A stretch of DNA of 35,394 bases. Origin: Anaerolineae bacterium. Lineage in GTDB: Bacteria > Chloroflexota > Anaerolineae > JAFGEY01. Below, piece after piece: positions 25,892-33,222 of this stretch. The position numbers and the translations under genes are program-made. Within the stretch, counting starts at the first letter, position 1. Every line of letters begins with the position of its first letter. Under the pieces are notes generated by a model. The model was not told where the DNA came from. It searched no databases and saw only the letters and a program-made list of their open reading frames with translations. The stretch is taken from positions 1 through 35,394 of the forward strand of contig JAFGJF010000242.1 in the NCBI GenBank assembly GCA_016929205.1. The letters run 5' to 3'.

Positions 25892-26125
25892 CTAGCGTCT
25901 GAGCAGACGCACGACAATATTAAGCACCACGGTCAGCAGCAGGCTGATAATGATGCTGGTTGCCAACGGGAAAAAGCAGGAAAACCCTTTACGCTCGATA
26001 CGAATATCGCCCGGCAATTGCCCCAGCCATGGGATCTTGCTCAATAAAAGCAGCACACCTCCCACCACGGCGATGCTAACCCCCAAGAACACGAGCAATT
26101 TACCGAGCTGACTCCACCCGCTCAT
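25892..26125 (-). CDS. DUF2905-family small membrane protein
   Basis: The 77-residue protein fits DUF2905: LGKLLVFLGVSIAVVGGVLL is the first helix (about 7-26), then the hallmark KIPWLGQLPGDIRIERKGF, FFPLATSIIISLLLTVVLN as the second helix, and a basic tail RLLRR. The family has no known function; members are often found near queA and ruvAB in bacteria, and queA lies in this gene run. The start at 26125 is chosen because AGGAG is 5 nt upstream; the ATG at 26128 is too close to it and the frame to 26170 has no SD. It is divergent from the adenylate cyclase gene, 200 bp away. Confidence 0.88.
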   Translation of the reverse strand: MSGWSQLGKLLVFLGVSIAVVGGVLLLLSKIPWLGQLPGDIRIERKGFSCFFPLATSIIISLLLTVVLNIVVRLLRR

Positions 26126-26190
26126 CATCTCTCCTGCGCATATTATAATCCATCCCAGGGACAAGGACAAGTTGGCGCAAACGCGTTCTC

Positions 26191-26229
26191 TTGCCTCCCC
26201 TCCTCCCCCTCAAGGGGGGGGAAAAAAAA
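26191..26229. repeat. C-rich/G-rich palindromic repeat followed by G8A8
   Basis: CCCCC (26205-26209), TCAA and GGGGG (26214-26218) form a short perfect hairpin inside a CT-rich tract. Eight G (26214-26221) then run straight into eight A (26222-26229). This CTCCCCCTCAAGGGGG type of element occurs as a dispersed repeat in many bacterial genomes (recalled knowledge). It lies between the divergent DUF2905 and cyclase genes, outside both coding regions. Confidence 0.5.
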
Positions 26230-26261
26230 GACCGCACATGTTTTCTGTCCTTAACTATTTG

Positions 26262-26270
26262 TGGTATACT
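26262..26270 (+). promoter_or_regulatory. extended -10 promoter for the adenylate cyclase operon
   Basis: TGG-TATACT (26262-26270) is an extended -10. The -35 region (TTTCTG, 26242-26247 at 17-nt spacing) is weak. The leader to the ATG at 26326 is about 50 nt. Confidence 0.4.
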
Positions 26271-26325
26271 AGAAATATACAGCAGGCTCAAAACGTGCTT
26301 GTTCTACCACGGTGAGGAAAAACAT

Positions 26326-28215
26326 ATGGCCCGTTCAAAAGAGATACCACTGCGCCGTTTGCTGAAACGTGACCAAGTGTCGCCGCTATTGCAAGACTGC
26401 GAAGCCCTGATGCCTGGTGCCAACCTGGCGCTGATCGGCATCGACGGTCGTTTTGTCTCCGGATCGGGTGAGCACCTGGGCGAACTGTTGCTGCAGCGAT
26501 TGTCTGGCATGGCGAGCGAGCAGATGATCAAGGTTGAAGAGGCCTATCTGTGCCCGCTGCTGCTCGAATCCACGCCCATCGGCGCATTGGTCGCCCATGG
26601 GCCGGTGAACGAACGAGCGCTGAACTTCTTACATCGCAGCCTGACCTTGCTCGTAGCCCAGGCGATGGAAAAGCGCAGCCTGGCTCACGAAACACTGGGA
26701 CGTTACCGTGAGATCAATCTCCTCTATAACATTGGTGAAACGATTGGCGCGTGCCTGGAATCGGAAGAAATCCCGGAATTGATGCTACGAGAGGCCAGCG
26801 GGGTGATCCAGGCCGACGTTGGGCTGGTGCTGCTGCCTCTATCGGCCAATATCAGCAACTGGGAGGTCAAGGCCAGTTTTGGTTCGATCGCTGACAGAAA
26901 CACGTTGTATCGCGCGTTCCAGGCAACGGTAAGCGCGGCCGACAGCACCGATCGCCCGGCGATCATTTCTGAACTGCCGGCCAACGCCGCGCCGCTCAGT
27001 TCGATCCTCTATGCGCCGCTCAAAACGCAGGACCGGGTTTTGGGCAGCGTTTTGCTGGGACGCAGTGGAGCCAGGCCGGTTTTCATTGCCGAAGATGAAA
27101 AGCTGTTGATGGCCCTGGCCGGGCAGGCCGCCGTTGCCGTTGAAAACGCCAGCCTTTTTGCCGATCTCAAACGGCAGCGAGATGCGATTGCCGAGATGAA
27201 AAACTATATGGACAACATCTTTGCCAGCATCGCCAGCGGCGTGATCACGACAGACATCCAGGACAAAGTGATTACCCTGAATCAAGCCGCCGAACACATC
27301 CTGGAGATCCAAGCCGACGAAGCCATCGGCCAGCTCTACGTCATAGGCTTGCCGGGCTTTGGCGACGAGATCGTGCCGCTGGTCAACACAGTCAGAAGAC
27401 AAGACGAACAGATTACGGGATACGAACTGCATCCCAACCTGCCCGCTCGAAAAAACGTTGTCCTGCGTCTGCACATCAGCCCGCTCAAAGACAGCCAACA
27501 GAGCACCACCGGCGTGGCGATCGTGCTCGACGATCTGACCGAACGCCGCCAATTGGAGCTGCAGATCCAGCAAGTGCGAGCAACGTTCGAGCGTTACGTC
27601 GTGCCACGCGTCGTCGCCCAGTTACTTTCCGACCCGGCAAGCGTCCGGCTGGGCGGCGTGCGGCGCGAACTCACCGTTTTGTTTGCCGATATTCGGAATT
27701 TCAGCGTGTACAGCCAAAAATCGACGCCTGAACACCTGGTACAGGTGCTCAACCAGCACCTGACGCTGGCCGCCGAAGCCATCCTGGCCGAAGAAGGCAC
27801 ACTGGACAAATTTATGGGCGACGCCACAATGGCCCTGTTCAACACCCCCCTGCCCCAATCGAACCATGCCTTGCGCGCGGTGCGTGCTGCGCTGGCTATG
27901 CAGAAAGCCATCTCGGATCTACACGCCGATATTCCCCAGGACAACCGCCTTAGCTTTGGCATCGGCATCACAACCGGTATGGCCGTTGCTGGCAACATTG
28001 GCTCAACGACGATCCGCAATTATACAGCCATCGGCGACAGCGTCAATATGGCCAGCCGGCTTCAAGCCTACGCTCAACCCGGGCAGGTCCTGCTGAACCA
28101 CATGGCTTACGAGCAGGTATGCGATCAAGTCGTGGGCCGTGAACTGGGTCTCGTGCAACTCAAGGGACACCCCGAACCGGATCTGATATTTGAGGTAACC
28201 GGATTAAAGCAATAA
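26326..28215 (+). CDS. class III adenylate cyclase with GAF and PAS sensor domains
   Basis: The 629-residue protein is soluble. Residues 20-115 are a sensor-like region I cannot name, about 125-280 a GAF domain, about 292-410 a PAS domain, and 445-625 a class III cyclase. Catalytic residues are all visible: metal Asp D455 (FADIRNF) and D499 (KFMGDA), adenine-selecting K495 and T567 (NYTAIGD), and transition-state N574 and R578 (NMASRL). The K/T pair resembles that of cyanobacterial CyaC, so cAMP rather than cGMP is expected. Input would be a small ligand bound by GAF or PAS. The start at 26326 follows a GAGGAAA SD; the longer frame to 26191 runs through a repeat and the promoter and is rejected. 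It is followed after 12 nt by the TPR/zinc-ribbon gene. Confidence 0.92.
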   Translation: MARSKEIPLRRLLKRDQVSPLLQDCEALMPGANLALIGIDGRFVSGSGEHLGELLLQRLSGMASEQMIKVEEAYLCPLLLESTPIGALVAHGPVNERALNFLHRSLTLLVAQAMEKRSLAHETLGRYREINLLYNIGETIGACLESEEIPELMLREASGVIQADVGLVLLPLSANISNWEVKASFGSIADRNTLYRAFQATVSAADSTDRPAIISELPANAAPLSSILYAPLKTQDRVLGSVLLGRSGARPVFIAEDEKLLMALAGQAAVAVENASLFADLKRQRDAIAEMKNYMDNIFASIASGVITTDIQDKVITLNQAAEHILEIQADEAIGQLYVIGLPGFGDEIVPLVNTVRRQDEQITGYELHPNLPARKNVVLRLHISPLKDSQQSTTGVAIVLDDLTERRQLELQIQQVRATFERYVVPRVVAQLLSDPASVRLGGVRRELTVLFADIRNFSVYSQKSTPEHLVQVLNQHLTLAAEAILAEEGTLDKFMGDATMALFNTPLPQSNHALRAVRAALAMQKAISDLHADIPQDNRLSFGIGITTGMAVAGNIGSTTIRNYTAIGDSVNMASRLQAYAQPGQVLLNHMAYEQVCDQVVGRELGLVQLKGHPEPDLIFEVTGLKQ

Positions 28216-28227
28216 CACGAGGACGAT

Positions 28228-29547
28228 ATGGAATCTGATCCCGGCGCTTCCCAGACACAGCACATTGACGACCTTTTACGGCAAGGCATCGCTGCCGCAA
28301 AAGCGAAACAAACAGAACGCGCCCGCGAGTTGTTGATGCGCGTCGTCGAGCTGGACCAGGAAAACATCTCGGCGTGGATGTGGCTGAGCGGCGTCGTCGA
28401 CAGCCTGCAAGACCGCGAGATCTGCCTGGAAAACGTGCTGGCCCTTGATCCCGATCACCATGCTGCACGCAGAGGTTTGGAATGGGTTCGCACCGAGATG
28501 GAAAAAAACCAGCCGCAGGAAGAAGAAAAGGAAGAGGATATACCGGACCAGGGCATTGTGCCCATTCCACCCCCCTTGTTTGACGAACCAGAGCCTGCAC
28601 TTCCCGAAATGCCTGTCGAGACAGCAGACCAACCGTTTGTCTACACCACCCCAAAAGCTGCTCCGGAAACGCCGTGGGATTACCCCCTCAACCCCTTCAC
28701 CTGCCCCTATTGTGCAGCGCCGGCGCAAGAAGAGGATCAAATCTGCCCGTCTTGCGGGGAAAAACTGTGGATCAAGATCAGACGGCGCGAAGAGCAATCG
28801 TGGTGGCTGATGAATGTGATGGTCGTACAACTGTTTATGGCCATTTTTTTTACCATTGGGCCTTTTGCCATCTTGACTTACGTCATGTTTCGCCTGGCCA
28901 ACAGCTTTGATCCGTTTCCACTGGTACCTGTCTACCTGGGACTGGATGGCCACATCGCCCCCCAGATTGCGGCAGCAGCGCTGAAAATGGTACCTCGCCT
29001 GTATATCCTGCCCTTTATCTTGCTGGCGCTCTATTCGCTGGCTATGCTCGTCGGGACCTATCTCCGTTGGAAGCCGATCTTTTACCTGCTCTTGGGAGGA
29101 GCCGGGGTGCGAATGGCTCTTTCGATCGCGGCGATCGCTTTTGGACGATATTATGGCATCATCTGCGGCGGCGCGGGCGCGCTGTTTACTATCGGCTCCT
29201 TTTTTGTCATTTTTTCCCTCGAAGACGACTTTTGGAGTGATAGGGAGCGCATCTATTTCAACATCGGCCGGAAATTCACAGGCGGCGTCAGCCTGATTGC
29301 CCAAGGGCGCGCGTACGCCAAGCAGAATATGTGGGCCCTGGCGGCCCTTTATTTGCGCGCCGGTGTGGCCAAAGTGCCCGACCAGATCCCCGGCTATGTC
29401 AAACTGGCTACGGCCTATATGCACTTGAAACGGTTCGAGCTGGCTCAAGACACGATTGATCAGGCACGCGGCGTTGAGCCCGATCATCCCCACATCATCG
29501 AGTTGGCCGAACTATTGGAGAAACAACGCGCCCAAAACCGAGTTTGA
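28228..29547 (+). CDS. TPR and zinc-ribbon membrane protein
   Basis: The 439-residue protein has an unusual order. N-terminal TPR-like helices (about 10-92) are followed by a Glu/Pro-rich spacer (93-155) and a zinc ribbon C159-x2-C162 ... C173-x2-C176. Four or so membrane helices follow (about 193-345), then two C-terminal TPR-like units (about 365-435, AYAKQNMWALAALYLRAGV). TPRs bind proteins, and zinc ribbons of this CPYC/CPSC type are common in bacterial membrane proteins of unknown role. It probably acts as a scaffold. Its place 12 nt after the adenylate cyclase suggests a link to cAMP signalling, but nothing in the sequence shows it. A GAGGA SD lies just before the ATG. Confidence 0.78.
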   Translation: MESDPGASQTQHIDDLLRQGIAAAKAKQTERARELLMRVVELDQENISAWMWLSGVVDSLQDREICLENVLALDPDHHAARRGLEWVRTEMEKNQPQEEEKEEDIPDQGIVPIPPPLFDEPEPALPEMPVETADQPFVYTTPKAAPETPWDYPLNPFTCPYCAAPAQEEDQICPSCGEKLWIKIRRREEQSWWLMNVMVVQLFMAIFFTIGPFAILTYVMFRLANSFDPFPLVPVYLGLDGHIAPQIAAAALKMVPRLYILPFILLALYSLAMLVGTYLRWKPIFYLLLGGAGVRMALSIAAIAFGRYYGIICGGAGALFTIGSFFVIFSLEDDFWSDRERIYFNIGRKFTGGVSLIAQGRAYAKQNMWALAALYLRAGVAKVPDQIPGYVKLATAYMHLKRFELAQDTIDQARGVEPDHPHIIELAELLEKQRAQNRV

Positions 29548-29572
29548 AGCCTCTTGCATTCTGTGCTATACT
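29544..29572 (+). promoter_or_regulatory. sigma-70-type promoter for the M50-like peptidase gene
   Basis: TTGAAG (29544-29549) is spaced 17 nt from TATACT (29567-29572), with an extended -10 TGC just before the hexamer. The -35 overlaps the stop codon of the upstream gene. The leader to the ATG at 29620 is about 40 nt. Confidence 0.6.
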
Positions 29573-29619
29573 AGCCGCCAGACTAGAGAACACGTTCACT
29601 CGATAATGGACAATCCAGG

Positions 29620-30375
29620 ATGGTGTGGCTGCTTGTTACATTCGTATCGCTGCTGGTGCTCACGAGGTGGTTGACCAGACACATACAAGGCATCGGCTAT
29701 CTGCTCACCGAGGACGGGCATTTTGCGTTGACCGTCTATCTGCTGCTTACCCTTCCTGGCGTTTTATTACACGAACTCAGCCACGCCGTGACAGCCTGGC
29801 TGCTGCGCGTTCGTGTGGGCCGTTTTTCAATTGGGATTAGCCGCAAACGAGGTGCACCCCACCCGCGAGGACGCCAGGTCGCGCTCGGGTCGGTCGAGAT
29901 TGGGCGAACCGATCCCATCAGGGCCAGTCTGATCGGCCTGGCGCCACTGGTCAGCGGGTGTGTCGCCACCTTGTTGATCAGCAGCCAGATATTTGGCATC
30001 GACCGGGTCGGCGTGTTTGGCATCCAGTCTTTCTGGCAGGAATTGGGCGGGATCACTAAAACGCCCGACTTTTGGTTGTGGGCCTACCTCGTTTTCGCCG
30101 TCGGCAATGCCATGTTTCCCAGCGCCGCCGACCGTCACGCCTGGTGGCTGGCAATCCTGTTTATCGTCTTCGTTGGCGCAATCCTCTACCTGGCCGGATT
30201 GTGGGACGACCTGGCGGCCAGGTTCGGCGGTTGGATTCAGAACGGAATGGACTATTTGACCTATGCCTTTGCCATGACCATCGTCATCGACGTGATCTTT
30301 GGAGCCATCCTGTTCCTGATCGAACAGGGACTGGGGTTGCTTGGGTTTGGACGGATCGATTACCGGGCGCGTTGA
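29620..30375 (+). CDS. M50-like membrane metallopeptidase
   Basis: The 251-residue protein has about five to six membrane helices. The second carries LLHELSHAVTAW with the HExxH zinc motif H51-E52-xx-H55, as in site-2 proteases, where the active site is buried in the membrane. A later helix contains a GNAMFPSAAD stretch, in which an Asp near residue 170 could be the third ligand. M50 enzymes cut membrane-bound substrates during regulated intramembrane proteolysis. It lacks a PDZ or CBS domain and is shorter than typical RseP. A basic, Pro-rich loop (RKRGAPHPRGRQ) follows the motif. The start has only a weak SD. A promoter directly upstream indicates independent expression. Confidence 0.75.
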   Translation: MVWLLVTFVSLLVLTRWLTRHIQGIGYLLTEDGHFALTVYLLLTLPGVLLHELSHAVTAWLLRVRVGRFSIGISRKRGAPHPRGRQVALGSVEIGRTDPIRASLIGLAPLVSGCVATLLISSQIFGIDRVGVFGIQSFWQELGGITKTPDFWLWAYLVFAVGNAMFPSAADRHAWWLAILFIVFVGAILYLAGLWDDLAARFGGWIQNGMDYLTYAFAMTIVIDVIFGAILFLIEQGLGLLGFGRIDYRAR

Positions 30376-30391
30376 CGCGACCGGTGAGGAA

Positions 30392-30416
30392 AACAATTGT
30401 TCACATCTTTTTTTTT
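30392..30416 (+). terminator. palindrome plus nine-T run, possible weak terminator
   Basis: The 10-bp perfect palindrome AACAATTGTT (30392-30401) is followed 6 nt later by nine T (30408-30416). The stem is short and AT-rich, so it may only partly stop transcription from the M50-like gene before the epimerase gene. Confidence 0.25.
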
Positions 30417-30429
30417 GACAGGAGAAAAA

Positions 30430-31248
30430 ATGGTTACACTATCGGGTTTTGCAGACGAGATCTCGCCAGATTTAGCCGTACAGTTGGACACCCTGGAGTC
30501 ACTCAACATCAAGTTTATGGAGCTGCGCGGCGTGTGGGGCAAGAACGTGCTCGACCTGACCGACGAGGAACTGGACCAGGTCAAGACCGCTCTGGATGAG
30601 CGCGGCGTCGGCGTTTCGGCCGTCGGCTCGCCGATCGGCAAAGCGCCGATCGACAACGACTTTGAGGCGTACAAAGAACGTGTGCAGCGCGCCATCGACG
30701 TGGCCAATAAACTGGGCTCGCATTACATCCGCATGTTTTCTTTTTATTGCAACGACCGCAACACAGACCGCGACGAGGTGATGCGCCGCATACAAGAGAT
30801 GGTCGATATGGCGGCAGCAGGCGGCGTGGTGATGCTGCACGAGAACGAAAAACACATCTATGGCGAAACGGCCGTGCAGTGCCAGGACCTGCACCAGACG
30901 ATCATGGGCGATGCCTTTCGCGCCACCTTTGACCCGGCAAACTTTGTCCAGGCCGGCGTCAAGCCCTTTGACGAGGCTTACCCGCTGCTCAAGCCCTACA
31001 TCGAATACTTTCATATCAAAGATGCAATGATGGACGGGGGACGCGTTGTTCCCGCAGGGGAAGGCGATGGACAGGTGCGAGAATTGATGGCCGCGGCCAA
31101 AGAAACGGGCTACGACGGCTTTCTTTCCCTGGAACCGCACCTCCAGGTTGCCGGGCATTCATCAGGTTTCAGCGGCCCGGAACTGTTCGCCACGGCAGTC
31201 AAGGCCTTGTGCACGATTCTCGACGACCTGGGCATCGCGTACAACTAG
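30430..31248 (+). CDS. sugar-phosphate isomerase/epimerase (xylose-isomerase-like TIM barrel)
   Basis: The 272-residue protein has the four metal ligands of the AP_endonuc_2 barrel: E138 (MLHENEKH), D168 (TFDPANF), H195 (YFHIKDA) and E235 (SLEPHL). Members epimerise or isomerise keto-sugars or inosose with a divalent metal; the substrate is not decidable here. The start at 30430 has AGGAG 5 nt upstream; the frame extends to 30397 without an SD. It is the last plus-strand gene before a convergent one: the final bases CTAG (31245-31248) form a palindrome that supplies the TAG stop of both this gene and the L,D-transpeptidase gene on the other strand. Confidence 0.9.
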   Translation: MVTLSGFADEISPDLAVQLDTLESLNIKFMELRGVWGKNVLDLTDEELDQVKTALDERGVGVSAVGSPIGKAPIDNDFEAYKERVQRAIDVANKLGSHYIRMFSFYCNDRNTDRDEVMRRIQEMVDMAAAGGVVMLHENEKHIYGETAVQCQDLHQTIMGDAFRATFDPANFVQAGVKPFDEAYPLLKPYIEYFHIKDAMMDGGRVVPAGEGDGQVRELMAAAKETGYDGFLSLEPHLQVAGHSSGFSGPELFATAVKALCTILDDLGIAYN

Positions 31249-32795
31249 GGCAGGATCTCGACGATCACGCCCTCTTCAGCCCAGGCATAGAGCGCGGCGG
31301 CGTTGCCCGTTTCGACCAGGATGCAGCCAAACGTAACCGGCGCTCCCAGGTTGCCGGTCCACAGCAGGGTAGCGCCGTCACGCGTCGGAAAGCCGTGAAA
31401 ACCGTTCATAAAATTTGACGCCGGCACGGGACGATAGATCCCCATAAAGTACGGCATCCACAGATCCCAACTGGCGGCATAAGCGTTCTCTTCGTGCGAC
31501 TGGATCTGAAACACGCCGGGCGAGGTGGGGCTCGACGCGATCCCCGTGCTGATCGGCCACATCCAGCGCGCCGCGCCGTCCTGGTAGGCCCACATCACCT
31601 GCCGGCTGATGCTGACCACGATCCGTTTGTTCTCGACCACCGGCAGCGGCAGCAGCGCGTCCGGCGATGGGATGGTCAGCACCTGGCCCACACTGAGCGT
31701 ATTCTTGACCCCGGGATTGGCCTCCTCCAGCCAGGGATAAGGCATGCCGTAATCGCGGGCAATGCTCGACAGTGTCTCGCCGAACTGGACGACGTGCAGG
31801 CGCGGCGTATGGTAAATGCGCGTCCTGACCGCCCAACTGTCATCCGCGATCGCGCGCTCGATCGATACGATCACCTGGTCCACGTCCAGGTAACGTGTAT
31901 CGCCCAATTCCATGGCCCGCGCCTGCAGCGCTTCGCGGACCAGCGCCTCGCTCAGCGTCCAGGCCAGGCCGGATGCACTCTCGCGATCGATGCGCAGCGA
32001 CAGCCAGGGAATCCATTCCTCGGGTGCGACCGCCCATTCCAGGCTCTCGTCTCGAATCGGGTCATAGGCTCGGACAGACAGCGTGTGTGACAGCCACTGG
32101 TTGCCCTGCTCGATCAGTACACTGACGTCGGTCACGCCAGGCGGCAGCGATCTGATTCGTAGATCCAACACGCCCTGCACGACGACCTGGTGGGCGCTCA
32201 ATTCCAACCACGCTGTCGTCGCCGCCACGTCGAGCTCCTGCCCGGGAACGGCGGGCACCGCCTCGATCCCTCCCCCGGCCACGCGCACCGTGGCGTCCTG
32301 CGGCGCGACAGCCAGCTCGGGCGCAATCTGCCGCAGGCTGCGCTCAACACGCAATGCGTCAACGTGTAATACGGGCGAGAGCGCGATACGTTCCCCGCCG
32401 CGAACCCAGCGGCGAATCCCGGCCCAGGTGCGGCTTTGCTGGTAGGCGGCAGCGACCATCGCCTGGACGTCCAGCTCAATGCCCAGGGCCGACGGCGCCA
32501 CCGTCCACGTCGCCTCGCCGGCGCGCATGGCGATCGTCTTTTGCTGCCACGCTTCCTGCAAGGCGGCGGCAGCTTTGGATCGCAGCATCCCACCCAGGTC
32601 GACGCCCACCGCCTCGACGCCGGGCAGGATCAGATCGCTGTGATAAACGACAAACCCGGCGAGGGCCAACAAAAAAAGCAGGGCGAGGCCGATCAGCGCG
32701 ACATTGATCCCCTGCTCGCGCCAGCGCCACCCACCGTTTTCCGGCCCGGCTGCAGACGGCGTTCTCGATTCCTGAGCGTCCATTCCCGAAAGCAT
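31245..32795 (-). CDS. membrane-anchored L,D-transpeptidase with LysM (YkuD family)
   Basis: The 516-residue protein has one N-terminal membrane helix (about 31-51). Two peptidoglycan-binding-type domains follow (about 58-215 and 225-330, the first with GVDLGGM). LysM (333-376, HVVQFGETLSSIARDYG) and a C-terminal YkuD catalytic domain (about 390-515) complete it. The likely catalytic residues are H467 (NGFHGFP) and C491 (TFGCILV). L,D-transpeptidases make 3-3 peptidoglycan cross-links or attach proteins to the wall. The usual S-H-G-C-[IV]-[RN] signature is altered: Phe replaces the His before Gly-Cys, and Leu replaces the Arg/Asn after it. It converges on the epimerase gene and shares a CTAG stop palindrome with it. 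The start at 32795 has a GAGAG element nearby. Confidence 0.9.
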   Translation of the reverse strand: MLSGMDAQESRTPSAAGPENGGWRWREQGINVALIGLALLFLLALAGFVVYHSDLILPGVEAVGVDLGGMLRSKAAAALQEAWQQKTIAMRAGEATWTVAPSALGIELDVQAMVAAAYQQSRTWAGIRRWVRGGERIALSPVLHVDALRVERSLRQIAPELAVAPQDATVRVAGGGIEAVPAVPGQELDVAATTAWLELSAHQVVVQGVLDLRIRSLPPGVTDVSVLIEQGNQWLSHTLSVRAYDPIRDESLEWAVAPEEWIPWLSLRIDRESASGLAWTLSEALVREALQARAMELGDTRYLDVDQVIVSIERAIADDSWAVRTRIYHTPRLHVVQFGETLSSIARDYGMPYPWLEEANPGVKNTLSVGQVLTIPSPDALLPLPVVENKRIVVSISRQVMWAYQDGAARWMWPISTGIASSPTSPGVFQIQSHEENAYAASWDLWMPYFMGIYRPVPASNFMNGFHGFPTRDGATLLWTGNLGAPVTFGCILVETGNAAALYAWAEEGVIVEILP

Positions 32796-32882
32796 CGTCT
32801 CTCACTCTTCCAAATGGCTATCAAACCTGTCATCGCGAATTTTCTATAGTAAAGATGCGCCACACCTACAAGAACGACATCT

Positions 32883-32920
32883 GTCATTGCAAACGCAGCA
32901 AAGCAACCCCCAAGGATGTC
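32883..32920. repeat. degenerate GTCATTGC...GCAAAGCAA dispersed repeat
   Basis: The sequence resembles the common intergenic element GTCATTGCGAGCG-n-AGCGAAGCAATC, with several mismatches (recalled knowledge). Its minus-strand translation gives the tell-tale GGCFAAFAMT peptide often annotated as a false small protein. A second trace, CTGTCATCGCGAA, lies at about 32828-32840. Confidence 0.5.
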
Positions 32921-33027
32921 ATTAGTAGGCACGTTTCCCGCGACGAAACGATCCCCAATATGCCCTACACGCTAACAACCACAATACCCATTTGGGAACG
33001 CTAGGTTCTATTGACATTGATTGCACA

Positions 33028-33050
33028 CAAGCGGGCCAGTTTGCCGCTTG
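33028..33050. repeat. 7-bp-stem hairpin
   Basis: CAAGCGG (33028-33034) and CCGCTTG (33044-33050) form a perfect stem with a 9-nt loop. No T-run follows. Confidence 0.45.
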
Positions 33051-33075
33051 CACGATATGAATACGACTATGGCGT

Positions 33076-33107
33076 GTCATTCCCGCATGGTTTTAGCGGG
33101 AATCCAG
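33076..33107. repeat. GTCATTCCCGC...GCGGGAATCC palindromic repeat
   Basis: ATTCCCGC (33079-33086) and GCGGGAAT (33096-33103) are a perfect 8-bp inverted repeat in the context GTC-stem-CCAG. This is the shape of the widespread TCATTCCCGC-n-GCGGGAATCC REP-like element (recalled knowledge). Confidence 0.6.
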
Positions 33108-33124
33108 GTTCTTTTGTGCCTGTA

Positions 33125-33162
33125 GATGCTCGATAGAGACAAATGGATGCCCGATAGAGACA
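33125..33162. repeat. 17-bp direct repeat, two copies
   Basis: GATGCTCGATAGAGACA (33125-33141) and GATGCCCGATAGAGACA (33146-33162) differ at one base and are 21 bp apart, start to start, i.e. two DNA helix turns. This geometry would suit a dimeric regulator bound to one face of the DNA. They lie downstream of the DUF4037 stop codon, though, so a residual repeat is also possible. Confidence 0.5.
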
Positions 33163-33222
33163 TTCGCGCATGACAACCCAAGCACAATTCAAAACGCCAA
33201 CAGGACCTAGATCCCCACAGGT

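Larger units (their letters stand above)
32796..33222. other. gene-free stretch packed with degenerate dispersed repeats
   Basis: No convincing gene. It holds a GTCATTGC-type repeat (32883-32920), a CAAGCGG/CCGCTTG hairpin (33028-33050), a GTCATTCCCGC-type palindrome (33076-33107) and a 17-bp direct repeat (33125-33162). A weak promoter for the L,D-transpeptidase may lie at its left end, but no clear -35/-10 pair is seen. Confidence 0.6.

Noticed and set aside
26191..26325. N-terminal extension of the adenylate cyclase to 26191
   Set aside because: It would translate a repeat, homopolymers and the promoter; the ATG at 26326 has an SD and fits the protein.
28276..29493. 405-codon minus-strand open frame
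   Set aside because: Antisense shadow of the TPR/zinc-ribbon gene; its peptide is rich in His, Gln and Arg with no motif, while the plus strand shows helices and zinc ligands.
32693..32932. 79-codon minus-strand frame upstream of the L,D-transpeptidase
   Set aside because: Its GGCFAAFAMT and RKFAMT peptides are the known false translation of a GTCATTGC-type repeat.
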